Of a DNA stretch of 64,000 nt, positions 54,025 to 63,551 are shown piece after piece (position 1 is the first letter of the stretch; every line of letters starts with the position of its first letter). The position numbers and the translations under genes are program-made. This stretch comes from Paludibacteraceae bacterium (GTDB taxonomy: Bacteria; Bacteroidota; Bacteroidia; Bacteroidales; Paludibacteraceae). Under the pieces are notes generated by a model. That model was given only the letters and a program-made list of their open reading frames with translations, did not search any database and was not told where the DNA came from. Where the stretch lies: NCBI GenBank assembly GCA_905234685.1, contig CAJOIR010000004.1:1-64000 (forward strand), in the 5' to 3' direction.

Positions 54025-56772
54025 CTATTTTACTTCAGCGCCTTGGGCAGAATATATCTTGTCTCCACGGAGGATGTATAGTTGGCCGTCATAGATGATT
54101 TTGTAGGGTACTGTGCCGTCCATACGAATATCTTCGACACCCAAAGGATTTTCAAACTGAGCAATGTAATGTCCTTCTGCATCTTGCGTGCCGGTTACCT
54201 GGACGTAGAGAGTATGCGGGTCCGTTTCTTGGGCGGATATAGACATCGGAGCCGATTGCTTCACACCATCGTTTATGACGATACCAAATTCTTCGGATGG
54301 CACATAGAAATCCAGATAAAGCCATTCAGCCCCGTTAATCGTTTCCGTTTCCGTCGCTAATGTGCCGGGATAGTCACCAAGGATGGGGTTGCCGTTATCG
54401 TCATACGCATAGAAATATACGGTACTCGCCCATTCTGCTGCAGGGTCTATTTGGGCATACATACGGAAATTCGGCTCAACAGGATTGATCGTCAGGTGCA
54501 TGGTAACAACACTGTCGCAGCCTGCAGAATTGGTCAGCGTGTAATTGTAATCGCCGCTTTCCGTATAGGTTATGCCGTCAATCCACTCATAACTGCCGTC
54601 AGCCACAACCGTTTCCTCACCGGTAGTTGAATAGTTGATGGTCAAGTGCAAAGTAACGACACTGTCGCAGCCGTTAACGGCTTTGAAAGTCTCGGTGATG
54701 GTGCCGCTTGAGGTGTAGGTAACATCATTCCAAACATATTTGTCACATGCTGTCTCCTCAATTTCTGTCAGTGGAATGTTGCAAGATTCAGACTGGATAG
54801 CCTCGATGATAGTTGCATAAGCAGACCATCTGTTAGCAGTCTTATAGGTTGCAACTGACTCCGCAGGTACATATATATGCTCGAGAGCGGAATTACTTAC
54901 AAAAGCTTTATTACCCAAAGTCGGAGGATTCACAGCCTCACAGGTCACAGAGGTCAAAGCTGCACAATAACCGAAAGCATACTCTCCGATACTGGTAACA
55001 CCGGTACCGATTGTCACAGAAGTCAAAGCAACATTTTCGCGGAAAGCAGCGTTTCCAATGCTTACAACGCTATTGGGAATCTCAATAGAGATTAATGCTC
55101 TGCAACTATAGAAAGCAGAGTTCCCAATACTTGTAACGTTATTACCAATCGTCACAGAGGTCAAAGCAACACAATAACCAAAAGCATGCTCTCCAATACT
55201 TGTGACGCTGTTGGGAATTTCAACAGAGGTCAATGCGTGACAACTATAGAAAACCTGGTCTTCAATACTTGCGAGGCCATTCCCGATCGTCACGGAGGCC
55301 AACGCAGAACACTCTGAGAAAGCCTCCCGTCCAATGCTTTCAACGGAGTTAGGAATGACGACAGAAGTCAATGCGCTGCAACTGGCGAAAGCGTAGTATC
55401 CTATACTTGTGACGTTATTACCAATCATCAGTGAGGTCAAAGCAGCACAATAAGCGAAAGTATTATATCCAATGCTTTCAACGGAGTTAGGAATTACAAT
55501 AGTGGTCAATTGGGAGCAATCATAAAAGGCATAGTCTCCTATATTTGTGACGCTATTACCCAATGTCAGCGAGGTTAGATTATGGCACGCATTGAAAGCA
55601 TAGTTTGCAATACTTGTGAGGCCATTCCCGATAGTCACGGATGTCAATGCATAACACTCAGAGAAAGCACCAATTCCCATGCTTGTAACGCTGTTGGGAA
55701 TCTCAATAGAGGTCAAGTTATAGCAATTATAGAAAGCTTCATTTTCGATACTCGAGACGTTGTTGCCGAATGTCACTGAAGTGATATTGTAGCAATATTT
55801 AAAAGCAAATTCTCCAATATTTGTCACACCATCACTAATGATGACATGCTCGATCTCTGTGTTGTCATAGTACGCACTTTCCCCCGGATTGGAGTTGACG
55901 GTTAGGGTCTTGGTTTCCTCATCCCACGAGTCACCAGCCAATACCCATGACGGTTGGGCGGGAGTAACATCATGAATCAAGCGCACAGAACGTCCTTGAC
56001 TGATATTAGTTTCGTTCATATTAGAGAGATCCTCTCGGAAATACCAGTATTTGGAACTACCCTGATTATACGGAGAGGAAGACCAATAGTAACCGTAGGA
56101 CGATACTAAGTCGACCTCCTTGACAGACTTCCCGTCATGCTGGAAAGCACAACCCGCAGTAGGCAAGAAAACCGCACCTGCAGTCTCCATTAGAGACCAG
56201 TCATCTCCTGCGTATTGGTTCGATGTCCAGTTATTGGGGCTGCCTTGGAAAGACAAACCACTCGGAATACTCCAATCATCAGGAAGAAAAATATAACCAT
56301 GTACTCCGTTCACAGTAGCTTGACCACGCAGTTGTTGAGCGTTCGTACGCGTGCTAAAAAGATAAGACCACTCATCTGCGCTCATCGTACGCCAACCGTC
56401 AACCATATTGTTTCCCCAATCAACAAAGTTTCCGGCATAATCTGTGTACATAATACTATTATGAATTCCGTAATAGGTAGCATTGGTACTCCAACCGAAA
56501 AGATCTACTGTTCCATTCTCAGACACAGAACCATTTCCATTGATAGCGTTGTTTGCTACCGCATCGCCGATGTAATCCCACTGATTCTCGGCAAATGACC
56601 AAGTCCAAGTTTCACCAAAATTAGTTGTTGTTGCCTGCAAGTTACCTTGCGAGAAGACAACTTGGTCACCATTAGAGTTGATGGTGAAGCGACCAGAAAG
56701 GGCACCATCTGTAGCCAGCATGCTGGCGTAGCACTGCATAGCAGTGAATAGTGAGAATAATTTTCTTGTCAT
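54025..56772 (-). CDS. Mosaic BspA-like LRR surface protein (915 aa)
   Basis: The signal peptide is followed by a Fibrobacter-type paralogous domain (about 25-270; YYWSSSPYNQGSSKYWYF...SQGRSVRLIHD). Regular LRR_5 repeats follow (about 285-640; NSVTSIGxxAFxxC). Then come two GCDSVVTLHLTIN repeats (about 665-755), a starch-binding-like beta domain (about 760-870) and a T9SS-like tail (YKIIYDGQLYILRGDKIYSAQG). All parts suggest a secreted adhesin. It is first in the minus-strand cluster and has its own promoter. The LRRs are far more uniform than those of the 1260-aa protein at 775-4557, which suggests recent repeat expansion. Confidence 0.87.
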   Translation of the reverse strand: MTRKLFSLFTAMQCYASMLATDGALSGRFTINSNGDQVVFSQGNLQATTTNFGETWTWSFAENQWDYIGDAVANNAINGNGSVSENGTVDLFGWSTNATYYGIHNSIMYTDYAGNFVDWGNNMVDGWRTMSADEWSYLFSTRTNAQQLRGQATVNGVHGYIFLPDDWSIPSGLSFQGSPNNWTSNQYAGDDWSLMETAGAVFLPTAGCAFQHDGKSVKEVDLVSSYGYYWSSSPYNQGSSKYWYFREDLSNMNETNISQGRSVRLIHDVTPAQPSWVLAGDSWDEETKTLTVNSNPGESAYYDNTEIEHVIISDGVTNIGEFAFKYCYNITSVTFGNNVSSIENEAFYNCYNLTSIEIPNSVTSMGIGAFSECYALTSVTIGNGLTSIANYAFNACHNLTSLTLGNSVTNIGDYAFYDCSQLTTIVIPNSVESIGYNTFAYCAALTSLMIGNNVTSIGYYAFASCSALTSVVIPNSVESIGREAFSECSALASVTIGNGLASIEDQVFYSCHALTSVEIPNSVTSIGEHAFGYCVALTSVTIGNNVTSIGNSAFYSCRALISIEIPNSVVSIGNAAFRENVALTSVTIGTGVTSIGEYAFGYCAALTSVTCEAVNPPTLGNKAFVSNSALEHIYVPAESVATYKTANRWSAYATIIEAIQSESCNIPLTEIEETACDKYVWNDVTYTSSGTITETFKAVNGCDSVVTLHLTINYSTTGEETVVADGSYEWIDGITYTESGDYNYTLTNSAGCDSVVTMHLTINPVEPNFRMYAQIDPAAEWASTVYFYAYDDNGNPILGDYPGTLATETETINGAEWLYLDFYVPSEEFGIVINDGVKQSAPMSISAQETDPHTLYVQVTGTQDAEGHYIAQFENPLGVEDIRMDGTVPYKIIYDGQLYILRGDKIYSAQGAEVK

Positions 56773-56832
56773 AATTTGTATTGTTTTTAGTTTGGCATGA
56801 ATGAAACTACATATATTTGCAACTTTCGGCTA

Positions 56833-56862
56833 CAAAGTTACTGCTTTTATTCAATTATACAA
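56833..56862 (-). promoter_or_regulatory. Promoter of the BspA/C10-protease cluster
   Basis: Minus strand: TTG (56862-56860), 19-nt spacer, TAACTTTG (56840-56833). It is the only good promoter found between here and 43328, so it may drive all five genes. Confidence 0.72.
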
Positions 56863-56906
56863 GTTTTCTTAGCATAAATCGTACATAGACCGCTGCGCTG
56901 ACAGAG

Positions 56907-56937
56907 TAAAGACCTCCGTCAGTTGACGGATGACAGA
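56907..56937. repeat. 31-nt repeat with palindromic core, copy 2
   Basis: Identical to 625-655, with core TCCGTCA-GT-TGACGGA. Here GACAGAGTAAAG (56900-56911) and GACAGAATAAAG (56932-56943) flank the core as near-direct repeats. It lies between the divergent promoters of the BspA gene and rsfS. Confidence 0.7.
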
Positions 56938-56968
56938 ATAAAGAGTCAGAGAAAACAATATCAAAGCA

Positions 56969-57000
56969 TTTGTGAATTATGATTTCTTTTCGTAACTTTG
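56969..57000 (+). promoter_or_regulatory. Promoter of rsfS
   Basis: TTTG (56969-56972), 20-nt spacer, TAACTTTG (56993-57000). Leader of about 40 nt to the ATG at 57048. Confidence 0.8.
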
Positions 57001-57047
57001 CAGCCAAAACAGAACGGGATATAACCAACAAAACAAAATAACATATA

Positions 57048-57392
57048 ATGAAACTTACAGACAAAATTGTAGAAGCAATCCAGAACAAGAAAGGACAGAA
57101 CATAACCGTCATTGACATGCGCAAACTTGACGTGAAGCCTTGTGACTGGTTCGTCATAGCAGAAGGCGGCAGCAACGTGCAGGTGACAGCAATAGCCGAT
57201 GAGGTGGAGGACTATGTACGCAAAGAACTGAAAGAGAAACCTCTCGCCTATGTAGGCAGAGACAACGCACAATGGATAGCAGTGGACTATGGAGACGTAA
57301 TAGTGCATATATTCCAGCGCGAGGCTCGTGAATTCTACGACATTGAATCATTATGGGCAGACGGAAAACAGACAATGATAGACAACAATTAA
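57048..57392 (+). CDS. rsfS: Ribosomal silencing factor RsfS
   Basis: A 114-aa Iojap-family protein: GQNITVIDMRKLDVKPCDWFVIAEGGSNVQVTAIAD and WIAVDYGDVIVHIFQREAREFYDIESLWAD match the family. RsfS binds ribosomal protein uL14 and keeps subunits apart under starvation. It precedes ftsH, with a repeat-filled 151-nt spacer. Confidence 0.95.
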   Translation: MKLTDKIVEAIQNKKGQNITVIDMRKLDVKPCDWFVIAEGGSNVQVTAIADEVEDYVRKELKEKPLAYVGRDNAQWIAVDYGDVIVHIFQREAREFYDIESLWADGKQTMIDNN

Positions 57393-57395
57393 AAA

Positions 57396-57423
57396 GGAAT
57401 AAGGAATCAGGAGCAAGGACAGA
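57396..57423 (+). repeat. 7-bp array GGANNAA, copy 2
   Basis: GGAATAA, GGAATCA, GGAGCAA, GGACAGA. It matches 8385-8410 with two differences over 26 nt and lies beside an 8-bp array, as the first copy does. Confidence 0.65.
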
Positions 57424-57424
57424 A

Positions 57425-57469
57425 TTAGCATTTTAGACTTTTCATCTTTAGCCTTTTCACCTTAACCTA
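57425..57469 (-). repeat. 8-bp degenerate array F (6 units)
   Basis: Minus strand from 57469: TAGGTTAA, GGTGAAA (7 nt), AGGCTAA (7 nt), AAGATGAA, AAGTCTAA, AATGCTAA. It is antisense to ftsH, unlike most other arrays. Two units have lost a base. Confidence 0.72.
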
Positions 57470-57543
57470 TATAACATATAACAGCACTGCATCCAAAGTT
57501 AAATGGACAGCAACGACTTTTTTCACTTTACAAATGACACATC

Positions 57544-59484
57544 ATGGCAAAAAACAGGAAACCACAGGTTAACCCAAACGGCAAACAGCGACCGGACAAG
57601 AAAGGCGGATTCGGCTGGGGTTGGCTATATATGATAATCATTGCCGTGCTTCTCGGCAGTTATTTCTTCTCCGACGGCATACAACAGAAAGACATCACCT
57701 ACACCCAACTTCAGTCGTATATTGAAAATGACGTAGTAGAGTCGCTTACCGTATATGACAACGGCACCGTGAAAGCCGTTGTGCGCGAGGCGGAGAAAAC
57801 TGTAGTGTTCGGCGAGGCGGCAGACAAGCACCCAGACAGGAACATTACCGTGGCTATTCCCACTGTTGAGGAGTTCAACAAGTATATGACCGACATCAAT
57901 CAGAAACGCAAGGCTGACGGGAAACAGAATATAGACATGCAATTTGAGAAGTCGCGTGACTGGTGGTATCTGATACTTGTGAACGTGCTTCCTTTCGTGC
58001 TCATTATATTCTTCTTTGTTTGGATGAGCCGCGGCGTGTCCGGCAGTATGGGAGGCGGAGGAATATTCGGTGTAGGCAAAGCCAAGGCAGAACTCTTCGA
58101 CCGAGACAAGAAAGACAAGGTCACGTTCAAGGATGTGGCAGGACTGGAAGGTGCCAAACAGGAAGTTGAGGAGATTGTCAGTTTCCTCAAGAACCCCAAG
58201 AAATACACCAACCTGGGCGGCAAGATACCCAAAGGTGCACTACTTGTAGGTCCTCCGGGCACAGGCAAGACTCTGCTTGCAAAAGCCGTGGCCGGGGAAG
58301 CCGATGTGCCTTTCTTTTCGATGTCAGGCAGCGACTTTGTGGAGATGTTCGTTGGCGTAGGTGCGAGCCGAGTGCGCGATTTGTTCCGCCAGGCAAAAGA
58401 GAAAGCACCGAGCATAATATTCATTGACGAGATTGATGCTGTGGGACGCGCCAGAGGAAAGAACATCATATCAGGAGGCAACGATGAACGAGAGTCCACC
58501 CTGAACCAACTGCTTACAGAGATGGACGGCTTCGGCACCAATTCCGGGGTCATCATACTTGCCGCCACCAACCGCGCCGATGTGCTTGACTCGGCTCTTC
58601 TGCGTGCAGGACGCTTCGACCGACAGATACATATCGAGCTGCCAGACCTTCAGGAAAGGAAGGAGATATTCGCCGTACATCTGAAACCCTTGAAACTGGA
58701 CGCATCTGTTGACGTGAACCTGCTCGCCAAACAGACCCCCGGCTTCTCGGGTGCCGATATAGCCAACGTATGCAACGAGGCAGCACTCATTGCGGCGCGT
58801 AACGACCACAAGGCAGTAGGCAGACAGGATTTCATGGATGCCGTTGACCGAATCATAGGAGGTTTGGAGAGAAAAACAAAGATAATGACAGAAGAAGAGA
58901 AGCGTGCCATAGCCTATCATGAAGCAGGTCATGCCACCATCTCATGGATGCTCCGTTGGGCGAATCCTCTTGTCAAAGTGACCATCGTTCCACGCGGTAT
59001 GGCACTCGGTGCAGCATGGTATCTGCCCGAAGAACGGCAGATAACCAACCGTGAGCATCTGCTTGACGAGATGTGCGCCACATTAGGAGGTCGTGCTGCA
59101 GAAGAGAAGTTTCTCAACCAGACAGGTACGGGAGCACTGAACGACCTTGAGCGCGTAACGAAACAGGCATACGCCATGGTGGCATACTACGGCATGGGCA
59201 AGACGATGCCCAACCTCTCGTACTACGACTCGCAGGGCAAGTATGAATACGGCTTCACCAAGCCTTATTCTGAGAAGACAGCAGAGAAGATGGACAAAGA
59301 GGTTGCAGATATCATAGCAGAGCAGATGAAACGTGCCAAGCAACTACTGCAGCAGTACGCAGAAGGTCACCATCAGATAGCCGAACTGCTGATAGAGAAA
59401 GAAGTCATCACTGCCGAAGACGTAGAGAGGATTCTCGGACCTCGTCCATGGAAGAGCAGACAGGATGAGATAATCAATTCATAA
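57544..59484 (+). CDS. ftsH: ATP-dependent zinc metalloprotease FtsH
   Basis: 646 aa. Two N-terminal membrane helices (about 25-45 and 140-160) enclose a periplasmic domain. The AAA domain has Walker A GPPGTGKT, Walker [10 protein letters not shown], the pore loop ([15 protein letters not shown]) and the SRH ([19 protein letters not shown]). The zinc site is HEAGH (459-463). It degrades membrane and short-lived proteins in the inner membrane. The sequence is of normal length and intact. Confidence 0.97.
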   Translation: MAKNRKPQVNPNGKQRPDKKGGFGWGWLYMIIIAVLLGSYFFSDGIQQKDITYTQLQSYIENDVVESLTVYDNGTVKAVVREAEKTVVFGEAADKHPDRNITVAIPTVEEFNKYMTDINQKRKADGKQNIDMQFEKSRDWWYLILVNVLPFVLIIFFFVWMSRGVSGSMGGGGIFGVGKAKAELFDRDKKDKVTFKDVAGLEGAKQEVEEIVSFLKNPKKYTNLGGKIPKGALLVGPPGTGKTLLAKAVAGEADVPFFSMSGSDFVEMFVGVGASRVRDLFRQAKEKAPSIIFIDEIDAVGRARGKNIISGGNDERESTLNQLLTEMDGFGTNSGVIILAATNRADVLDSALLRAGRFDRQIHIELPDLQERKEIFAVHLKPLKLDASVDVNLLAKQTPGFSGADIANVCNEAALIAARNDHKAVGRQDFMDAVDRIIGGLERKTKIMTEEEKRAIAYHEAGHATISWMLRWANPLVKVTIVPRGMALGAAWYLPEERQITNREHLLDEMCATLGGRAAEEKFLNQTGTGALNDLERVTKQAYAMVAYYGMGKTMPNLSYYDSQGKYEYGFTKPYSEKTAEKMDKEVADIIAEQMKRAKQLLQQYAEGHHQIAELLIEKEVITAEDVERILGPRPWKSRQDEIINS

Positions 59485-59530
59485 TGTGTAGCAACACATG
59501 AGAACAAAACACATATAAATAAAAATTCAA

Positions 59531-62344
59531 ATGAAAAGAATATTCTTTTTTGCAGTTATGGCTGCAACAGCACTCAACATGAGTGCCCAGATGCCCGAGA
59601 AGCTACCTATTGACAGCGGTGTCAGAATAGGTCATCTTGACAATGGACTGACTTACTATATCCGTCATAACGAACTGCCCAAACAACGTTGCGAGTTCCA
59701 TATTGCCCAAGCTGTAGGCGCCATATTGGAAGAAGACCACCAGAACGGCCTCGCCCACTTCCTTGAGCACATGGCATTCAACGGCACAGAGCATTTCCCC
59801 GGCAAGGGTATAATCAACTATTTCGAGTCGATAGGTGTGAACTTCGGAGGCAACATAAATGCATATACAGCATTGGACGAGACAGTGTACCGTCTGTCAG
59901 AAGTGCCCACCATACGCGAGGGTATCATCGACTCTGCCCTACTCGTGATGCACGACTGGAGCCACTCGCTTCTGCTTGAAGGTGACGAGATAGACTCGGA
60001 GCGCGGAGTGATCCGTGAGGAGTGGCGCACACGCGGCACAGCAGAACGCCGGATGTGGAGCAAGATGAATCCGCTCATGTTCCCTGGCAGTCAGTATGCC
60101 AAGAGAGACGTGATAGGCGACACTGCCGTTATCAACAACTTTTCATACGATGCATTAAGAGACTATTACCATAAGTGGTACGGTCCGGACCTGCAGGCGA
60201 TAGTAGTTGTAGGCGACATAGATGTAGATGCCATTGAGGCAAAAATAAAGAAACTCTGGGCTGACGTGCCTGCACGTGAGAACCGCGGTGAGAGACCCAT
60301 ATACAGCGTTGAGGACAACAAAGAGCCTATCGTGGCAGTGGTGACTGACAGCGAAGGGCAATTGACACGCATACGCATGGACTTCAAGAAGAACCAGTTG
60401 CCGGAGATGCTGAAAGGCACCATAGTGGACTATCAGCAGGACATGCTCAACAACCTCATAACAGCCATGATTGACCACCGATTCGAGGAGCTGTCGCAAG
60501 ACCCGGCGGCACCGTTCATCGGAGGCGGAGCAGGTTATATAGAACTCGTGAAAGCCAAGGACTCGTTCGTGAGCCTTGTTGTTGCCAAGGAAGGCAAAGA
60601 GAAAGAAGCGTATAAGAGTCTGCTTGAACAGATGGAGAAACTACGCCGTTACGGATTCACCGCAGACGAACTGGAACGTGCAAAGACAGACATGCTCACC
60701 TCTTATGAGAAGAGTTACAACGAGCGTCAGTCCGTGCGCAACATACAATACACCCGTGAGTATATCCGCAACTTTCTTGACGGCGAGCCTATACCCGGAA
60801 TAAGATGGGAGTATGACTTCGCAAAGCAGGTACTGCCCATGATAACTGTTGACATGGTAAACCAGCTTGCGCAGACACTGCCTTCTGAAGAGAACCTGAT
60901 AATATCGTTTACCGCCCCCGAGAAAGAAGGCGTAGTGCTGCCTACGGAACCGGAGATACGACAGATGCTGGCAGACGTTCGCAATCAGGAGATTACAGCT
61001 CCTGTGGAGGAGAAAACAGACATGACACTGGTAAAGAAGGCTCCTAAGGCAGGCAAGATAAAGAAGGCAGTGAAGAACGAGGCACTCGGCACAACTGAGA
61101 TGACCCTGAAGAACGGCGTGAGAGTGATAATAAAACCCACAGAGTTCAAACAGGACGAGATACTGATGTCGGCATACTCGGAAGGAGGTCTGAGCATGAC
61201 AGACACAGAAGACCTGCCTTCAGCGACATACGCTGCCGCTATTGTAGAATACGGCGGTATTGCCGACATGAACAACATACAGTTGCAAAAGGTGCTTACA
61301 GGCAAACATGTGAGCGTATCGCCAAGCATAAACCAACACGCGGAAACAATGGACGGCAACAGCAATGTGCGCGACTTTGAGACAATGCTGCAACTGACAT
61401 ATCTCTACTTCACCGCTCCGCGCAAAGACCCGCAGACTTATGAAGCTCTCATGTCGATGATAGAGACACAACTGAAGAACAAAGAGACCAACCACAAGGC
61501 TATTTTCCGCGACTCTGTGTCGATGATGGCTACCTCCTACAGTCCACGTACAGTGCTCTGGAACACTGAGACCCTGAAGAAAGTGAATCTGGACAAAGCA
61601 TTCGGCATATTCCGCCAAAGATTCGCCGACCCTGCTGATTTCACCTTCACCTTCACCGGCAACATCAACCCTGACGACCGTCAGACACAACGACTGATAG
61701 CCCAATGGCTCGGCGGTTTGAAGACAGGCAAATGCAAGAAGCAGAGAGAACATTTCATTGACCGAGGCGTGCGTGCCCCCAAGGGAGTACAGAAAAACTG
61801 GTTCGAGCGTCAGATGACCATACATCAGACAACCAATCGCATACAATACTCGGCTGAGATGCCCTACTCGCTTGCAACCGACCTGAACATGGAGGTTATA
61901 GGCAGAGTGCTTGACATGCGATATCTTGAGTCAGTCCGCGAACGTGAAGGAGGCTCCTACGGAGTAGGTGTGGCAGGTTACCTGAACCGTCTGCCAATAC
62001 CACAAGCAACTCTACTCATTCAGTTTGATACAGACCCCGAAAAAGAGAACCGTCTGCTTGAGGTCATCTATGAGGAGATTGACACTATCATAAAGAATGG
62101 TCCACGAGCTGACGACCTGCAGAAAGCAAAGGAGTCTATGCTTAAGGATTTCGAAGAGGACAAGGAAAAGAACTCATGGTGGGACAACACTGTATTGCCA
62201 GAGTACTACCGTTACAATGTCAACTATCTTGCAGACTATGAGCAGGCAGTTCGCGGTATAACCGGCGAGACTGTGCAGCAGACTCTGAAGAAACTGGTTG
62301 ATGCGGGCAACCGCTTTGAGGTAGTGATGTCACCTGCAGAGTAA
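59531..62344 (+). CDS. M16 family zinc peptidase (937 aa)
   Basis: A signal peptide (1-20) is followed by an active N-terminal M16 domain with inverted zinc motif HFLEH (76-80) and a downstream Glu in RGVIREEW. Three further M16-type domains follow, giving the pitrilysin-like single-chain form. The substrate is unknown; exported M16 enzymes of Bacteroidetes degrade peptides. It lies 46 nt after ftsH and ends at a terminator. Confidence 0.92.
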   Translation: MKRIFFFAVMAATALNMSAQMPEKLPIDSGVRIGHLDNGLTYYIRHNELPKQRCEFHIAQAVGAILEEDHQNGLAHFLEHMAFNGTEHFPGKGIINYFESIGVNFGGNINAYTALDETVYRLSEVPTIREGIIDSALLVMHDWSHSLLLEGDEIDSERGVIREEWRTRGTAERRMWSKMNPLMFPGSQYAKRDVIGDTAVINNFSYDALRDYYHKWYGPDLQAIVVVGDIDVDAIEAKIKKLWADVPARENRGERPIYSVEDNKEPIVAVVTDSEGQLTRIRMDFKKNQLPEMLKGTIVDYQQDMLNNLITAMIDHRFEELSQDPAAPFIGGGAGYIELVKAKDSFVSLVVAKEGKEKEAYKSLLEQMEKLRRYGFTADELERAKTDMLTSYEKSYNERQSVRNIQYTREYIRNFLDGEPIPGIRWEYDFAKQVLPMITVDMVNQLAQTLPSEENLIISFTAPEKEGVVLPTEPEIRQMLADVRNQEITAPVEEKTDMTLVKKAPKAGKIKKAVKNEALGTTEMTLKNGVRVIIKPTEFKQDEILMSAYSEGGLSMTDTEDLPSATYAAAIVEYGGIADMNNIQLQKVLTGKHVSVSPSINQHAETMDGNSNVRDFETMLQLTYLYFTAPRKDPQTYEALMSMIETQLKNKETNHKAIFRDSVSMMATSYSPRTVLWNTETLKKVNLDKAFGIFRQRFADPADFTFTFTGNINPDDRQTQRLIAQWLGGLKTGKCKKQREHFIDRGVRAPKGVQKNWFERQMTIHQTTNRIQYSAEMPYSLATDLNMEVIGRVLDMRYLESVREREGGSYGVGVAGYLNRLPIPQATLLIQFDTDPEKENRLLEVIYEEIDTIIKNGPRADDLQKAKESMLKDFEEDKEKNSWWDNTVLPEYYRYNVNYLADYEQAVRGITGETVQQTLKKLVDAGNRFEVVMSPAE

Positions 62345-62365
62345 GACAGACAACAAACGAAGAGA

Positions 62366-62397
62366 AAAAGCCTGATTACGATTAGTAACAGGCTTTT
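62366..62397. terminator. Bidirectional terminator between the M16 gene and lpxB
   Basis: AAAAGCCTG (62366-62374) pairs with CAGGCTTTT (62389-62397), and the stem can extend with ATTAC/GTAA inside. Flanking A and T tracts make it usable on both strands. The two genes converge on it. Confidence 0.8.
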
Positions 62398-62422
62398 CTC
62401 TTGTCAGGGTATTCATTCTGTT

Positions 62423-63490
62423 TTATCCTTGCAGAGCCTTACGAATGTCGGAATAGTCGGTGAGCATCTGCTGACGACGTGCAGTATTGGTAAGAATATC
62501 ATGCAGGTCTGCAGCCACATTGCCGACTGTAAAGCGGTATGCCAACCACTCCTTTATCACCTCACGTCCTGCTATGATATTGACAAGTGTAAAGAACGGT
62601 ATCTTGAAGACCAGAGACCTCAAAGTATACAAAAGCGGACCAACATACAACTGATAAACGGCAGTCTGCGGTGTGCCAATCAATGCAGTTTCAAGTGTTG
62701 CCGTACCGCTGTTGACAACAGCAACAGAAGCATAACGGAGGACATCGAATGTCTTGTCAAAGACGATATTGACCCGGGCTGGGTCTTTGCAATCATCAAT
62801 AACCTTCATATAAAGAGAGCGGTCAACAGTGCTGATGCCAGCCACCACCACTTCGTAGCCAGTTTGCCGCAATGCAGCTTCAAGCATACGAGGCAGGCAA
62901 CGGGTTATCTCATGCCTGCGGGAACCAGGGAGAACAGCTATATAGGGAGTTTTGCACACTCTCTCAAACTGCCTGACAGAATCAACAGTCTCCATAGTAG
63001 GATTGCCAACATACTCCGCTTTATAACCATAGCTACGATAGAACTCCACCTCGAAAGGAAATATACACAGTATTCTGTCGCAAAGCCTTGCGATACGATG
63101 TACACGCCAAGTCTTCCACGCCCAGACTTTAGGAGGTATGTAATATACTATCTTCGTCTCAGGTAACACACGACGGCACCATGCGGCGATCTTGAGATTG
63201 AAAGTCGGATAATCAACCAGAACAAGTACATCAGGGTTCTCTTCAAGGAGTGCCTGCTTTGCCACCCTGATGTTCTTTATGACCTTGTCAAGATGCATTA
63301 GCACATCCGCAACACCCATAAATGCCATATCGGAAATATGCCTTACAAGCCGACAACCAGCTGCCTGCATGTGGTCACCTCCGAGACCTACAAAACAAGT
63401 ATCCGGGTATTCTGTACGTAAAGAGCAAATAAGTCGTGCAGCATGCATGTCGCCTGAGACTTCGCCCGATATGAAGAAATATTTGGTCAT
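62423..63490 (-). CDS. lpxB: Lipid-A-disaccharide synthase
   Basis: A 355-aa GT-B glycosyltransferase. FFISGEVSGDMHAARL at the N-terminus, FMGVADVLMHLDKV, LVLVDYPTFNLKIA, YYIPPKVWAWK and FPFEVEFYRSYGY are LpxB blocks, followed by AVLPGSRRHEI and VVNSGTATLETAL. It joins UDP-diacylglucosamine and lipid X in lipid A synthesis. I chose the ATG at 63490; the longer frame from 63562 runs through an 8-bp repeat array. Confidence 0.96.
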   Translation of the reverse strand: MTKYFFISGEVSGDMHAARLICSLRTEYPDTCFVGLGGDHMQAAGCRLVRHISDMAFMGVADVLMHLDKVIKNIRVAKQALLEENPDVLVLVDYPTFNLKIAAWCRRVLPETKIVYYIPPKVWAWKTWRVHRIARLCDRILCIFPFEVEFYRSYGYKAEYVGNPTMETVDSVRQFERVCKTPYIAVLPGSRRHEITRCLPRMLEAALRQTGYEVVVAGISTVDRSLYMKVIDDCKDPARVNIVFDKTFDVLRYASVAVVNSGTATLETALIGTPQTAVYQLYVGPLLYTLRSLVFKIPFFTLVNIIAGREVIKEWLAYRFTVGNVAADLHDILTNTARRQQMLTDYSDIRKALQG

Positions 63491-63495
63491 TGGGA

Positions 63496-63551
63496 GTGTG
63501 GAAGTGTGAAATTGTGGAAGTATGGAATTGGCTAACTGGTTAATTGTGAAA
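63496..63551 (+). repeat. 8-bp degenerate array G (7 units)
   Basis: Plus strand: GTGTGGAA, GTGTGAAA, TTGTGGAA, GTATGGAA, TTGGCTAA, CTGGTTAA, TTGTGAAA, all in register. It fills the whole gap between the small membrane protein gene stop and the lpxB start, leaving about 5 nt before the ATG, antisense to lpxB. Confidence 0.85.

Noticed and set aside
43328..56772. Recent horizontal transfer of the protease cluster based on codon use
   Set aside because: Isoleucine codons looked different at first (more ATC than in 13-21 kb), but sampled stretches contain ATA, ATC and ATT mixed. A proper codon-adaptation calculation would be needed.
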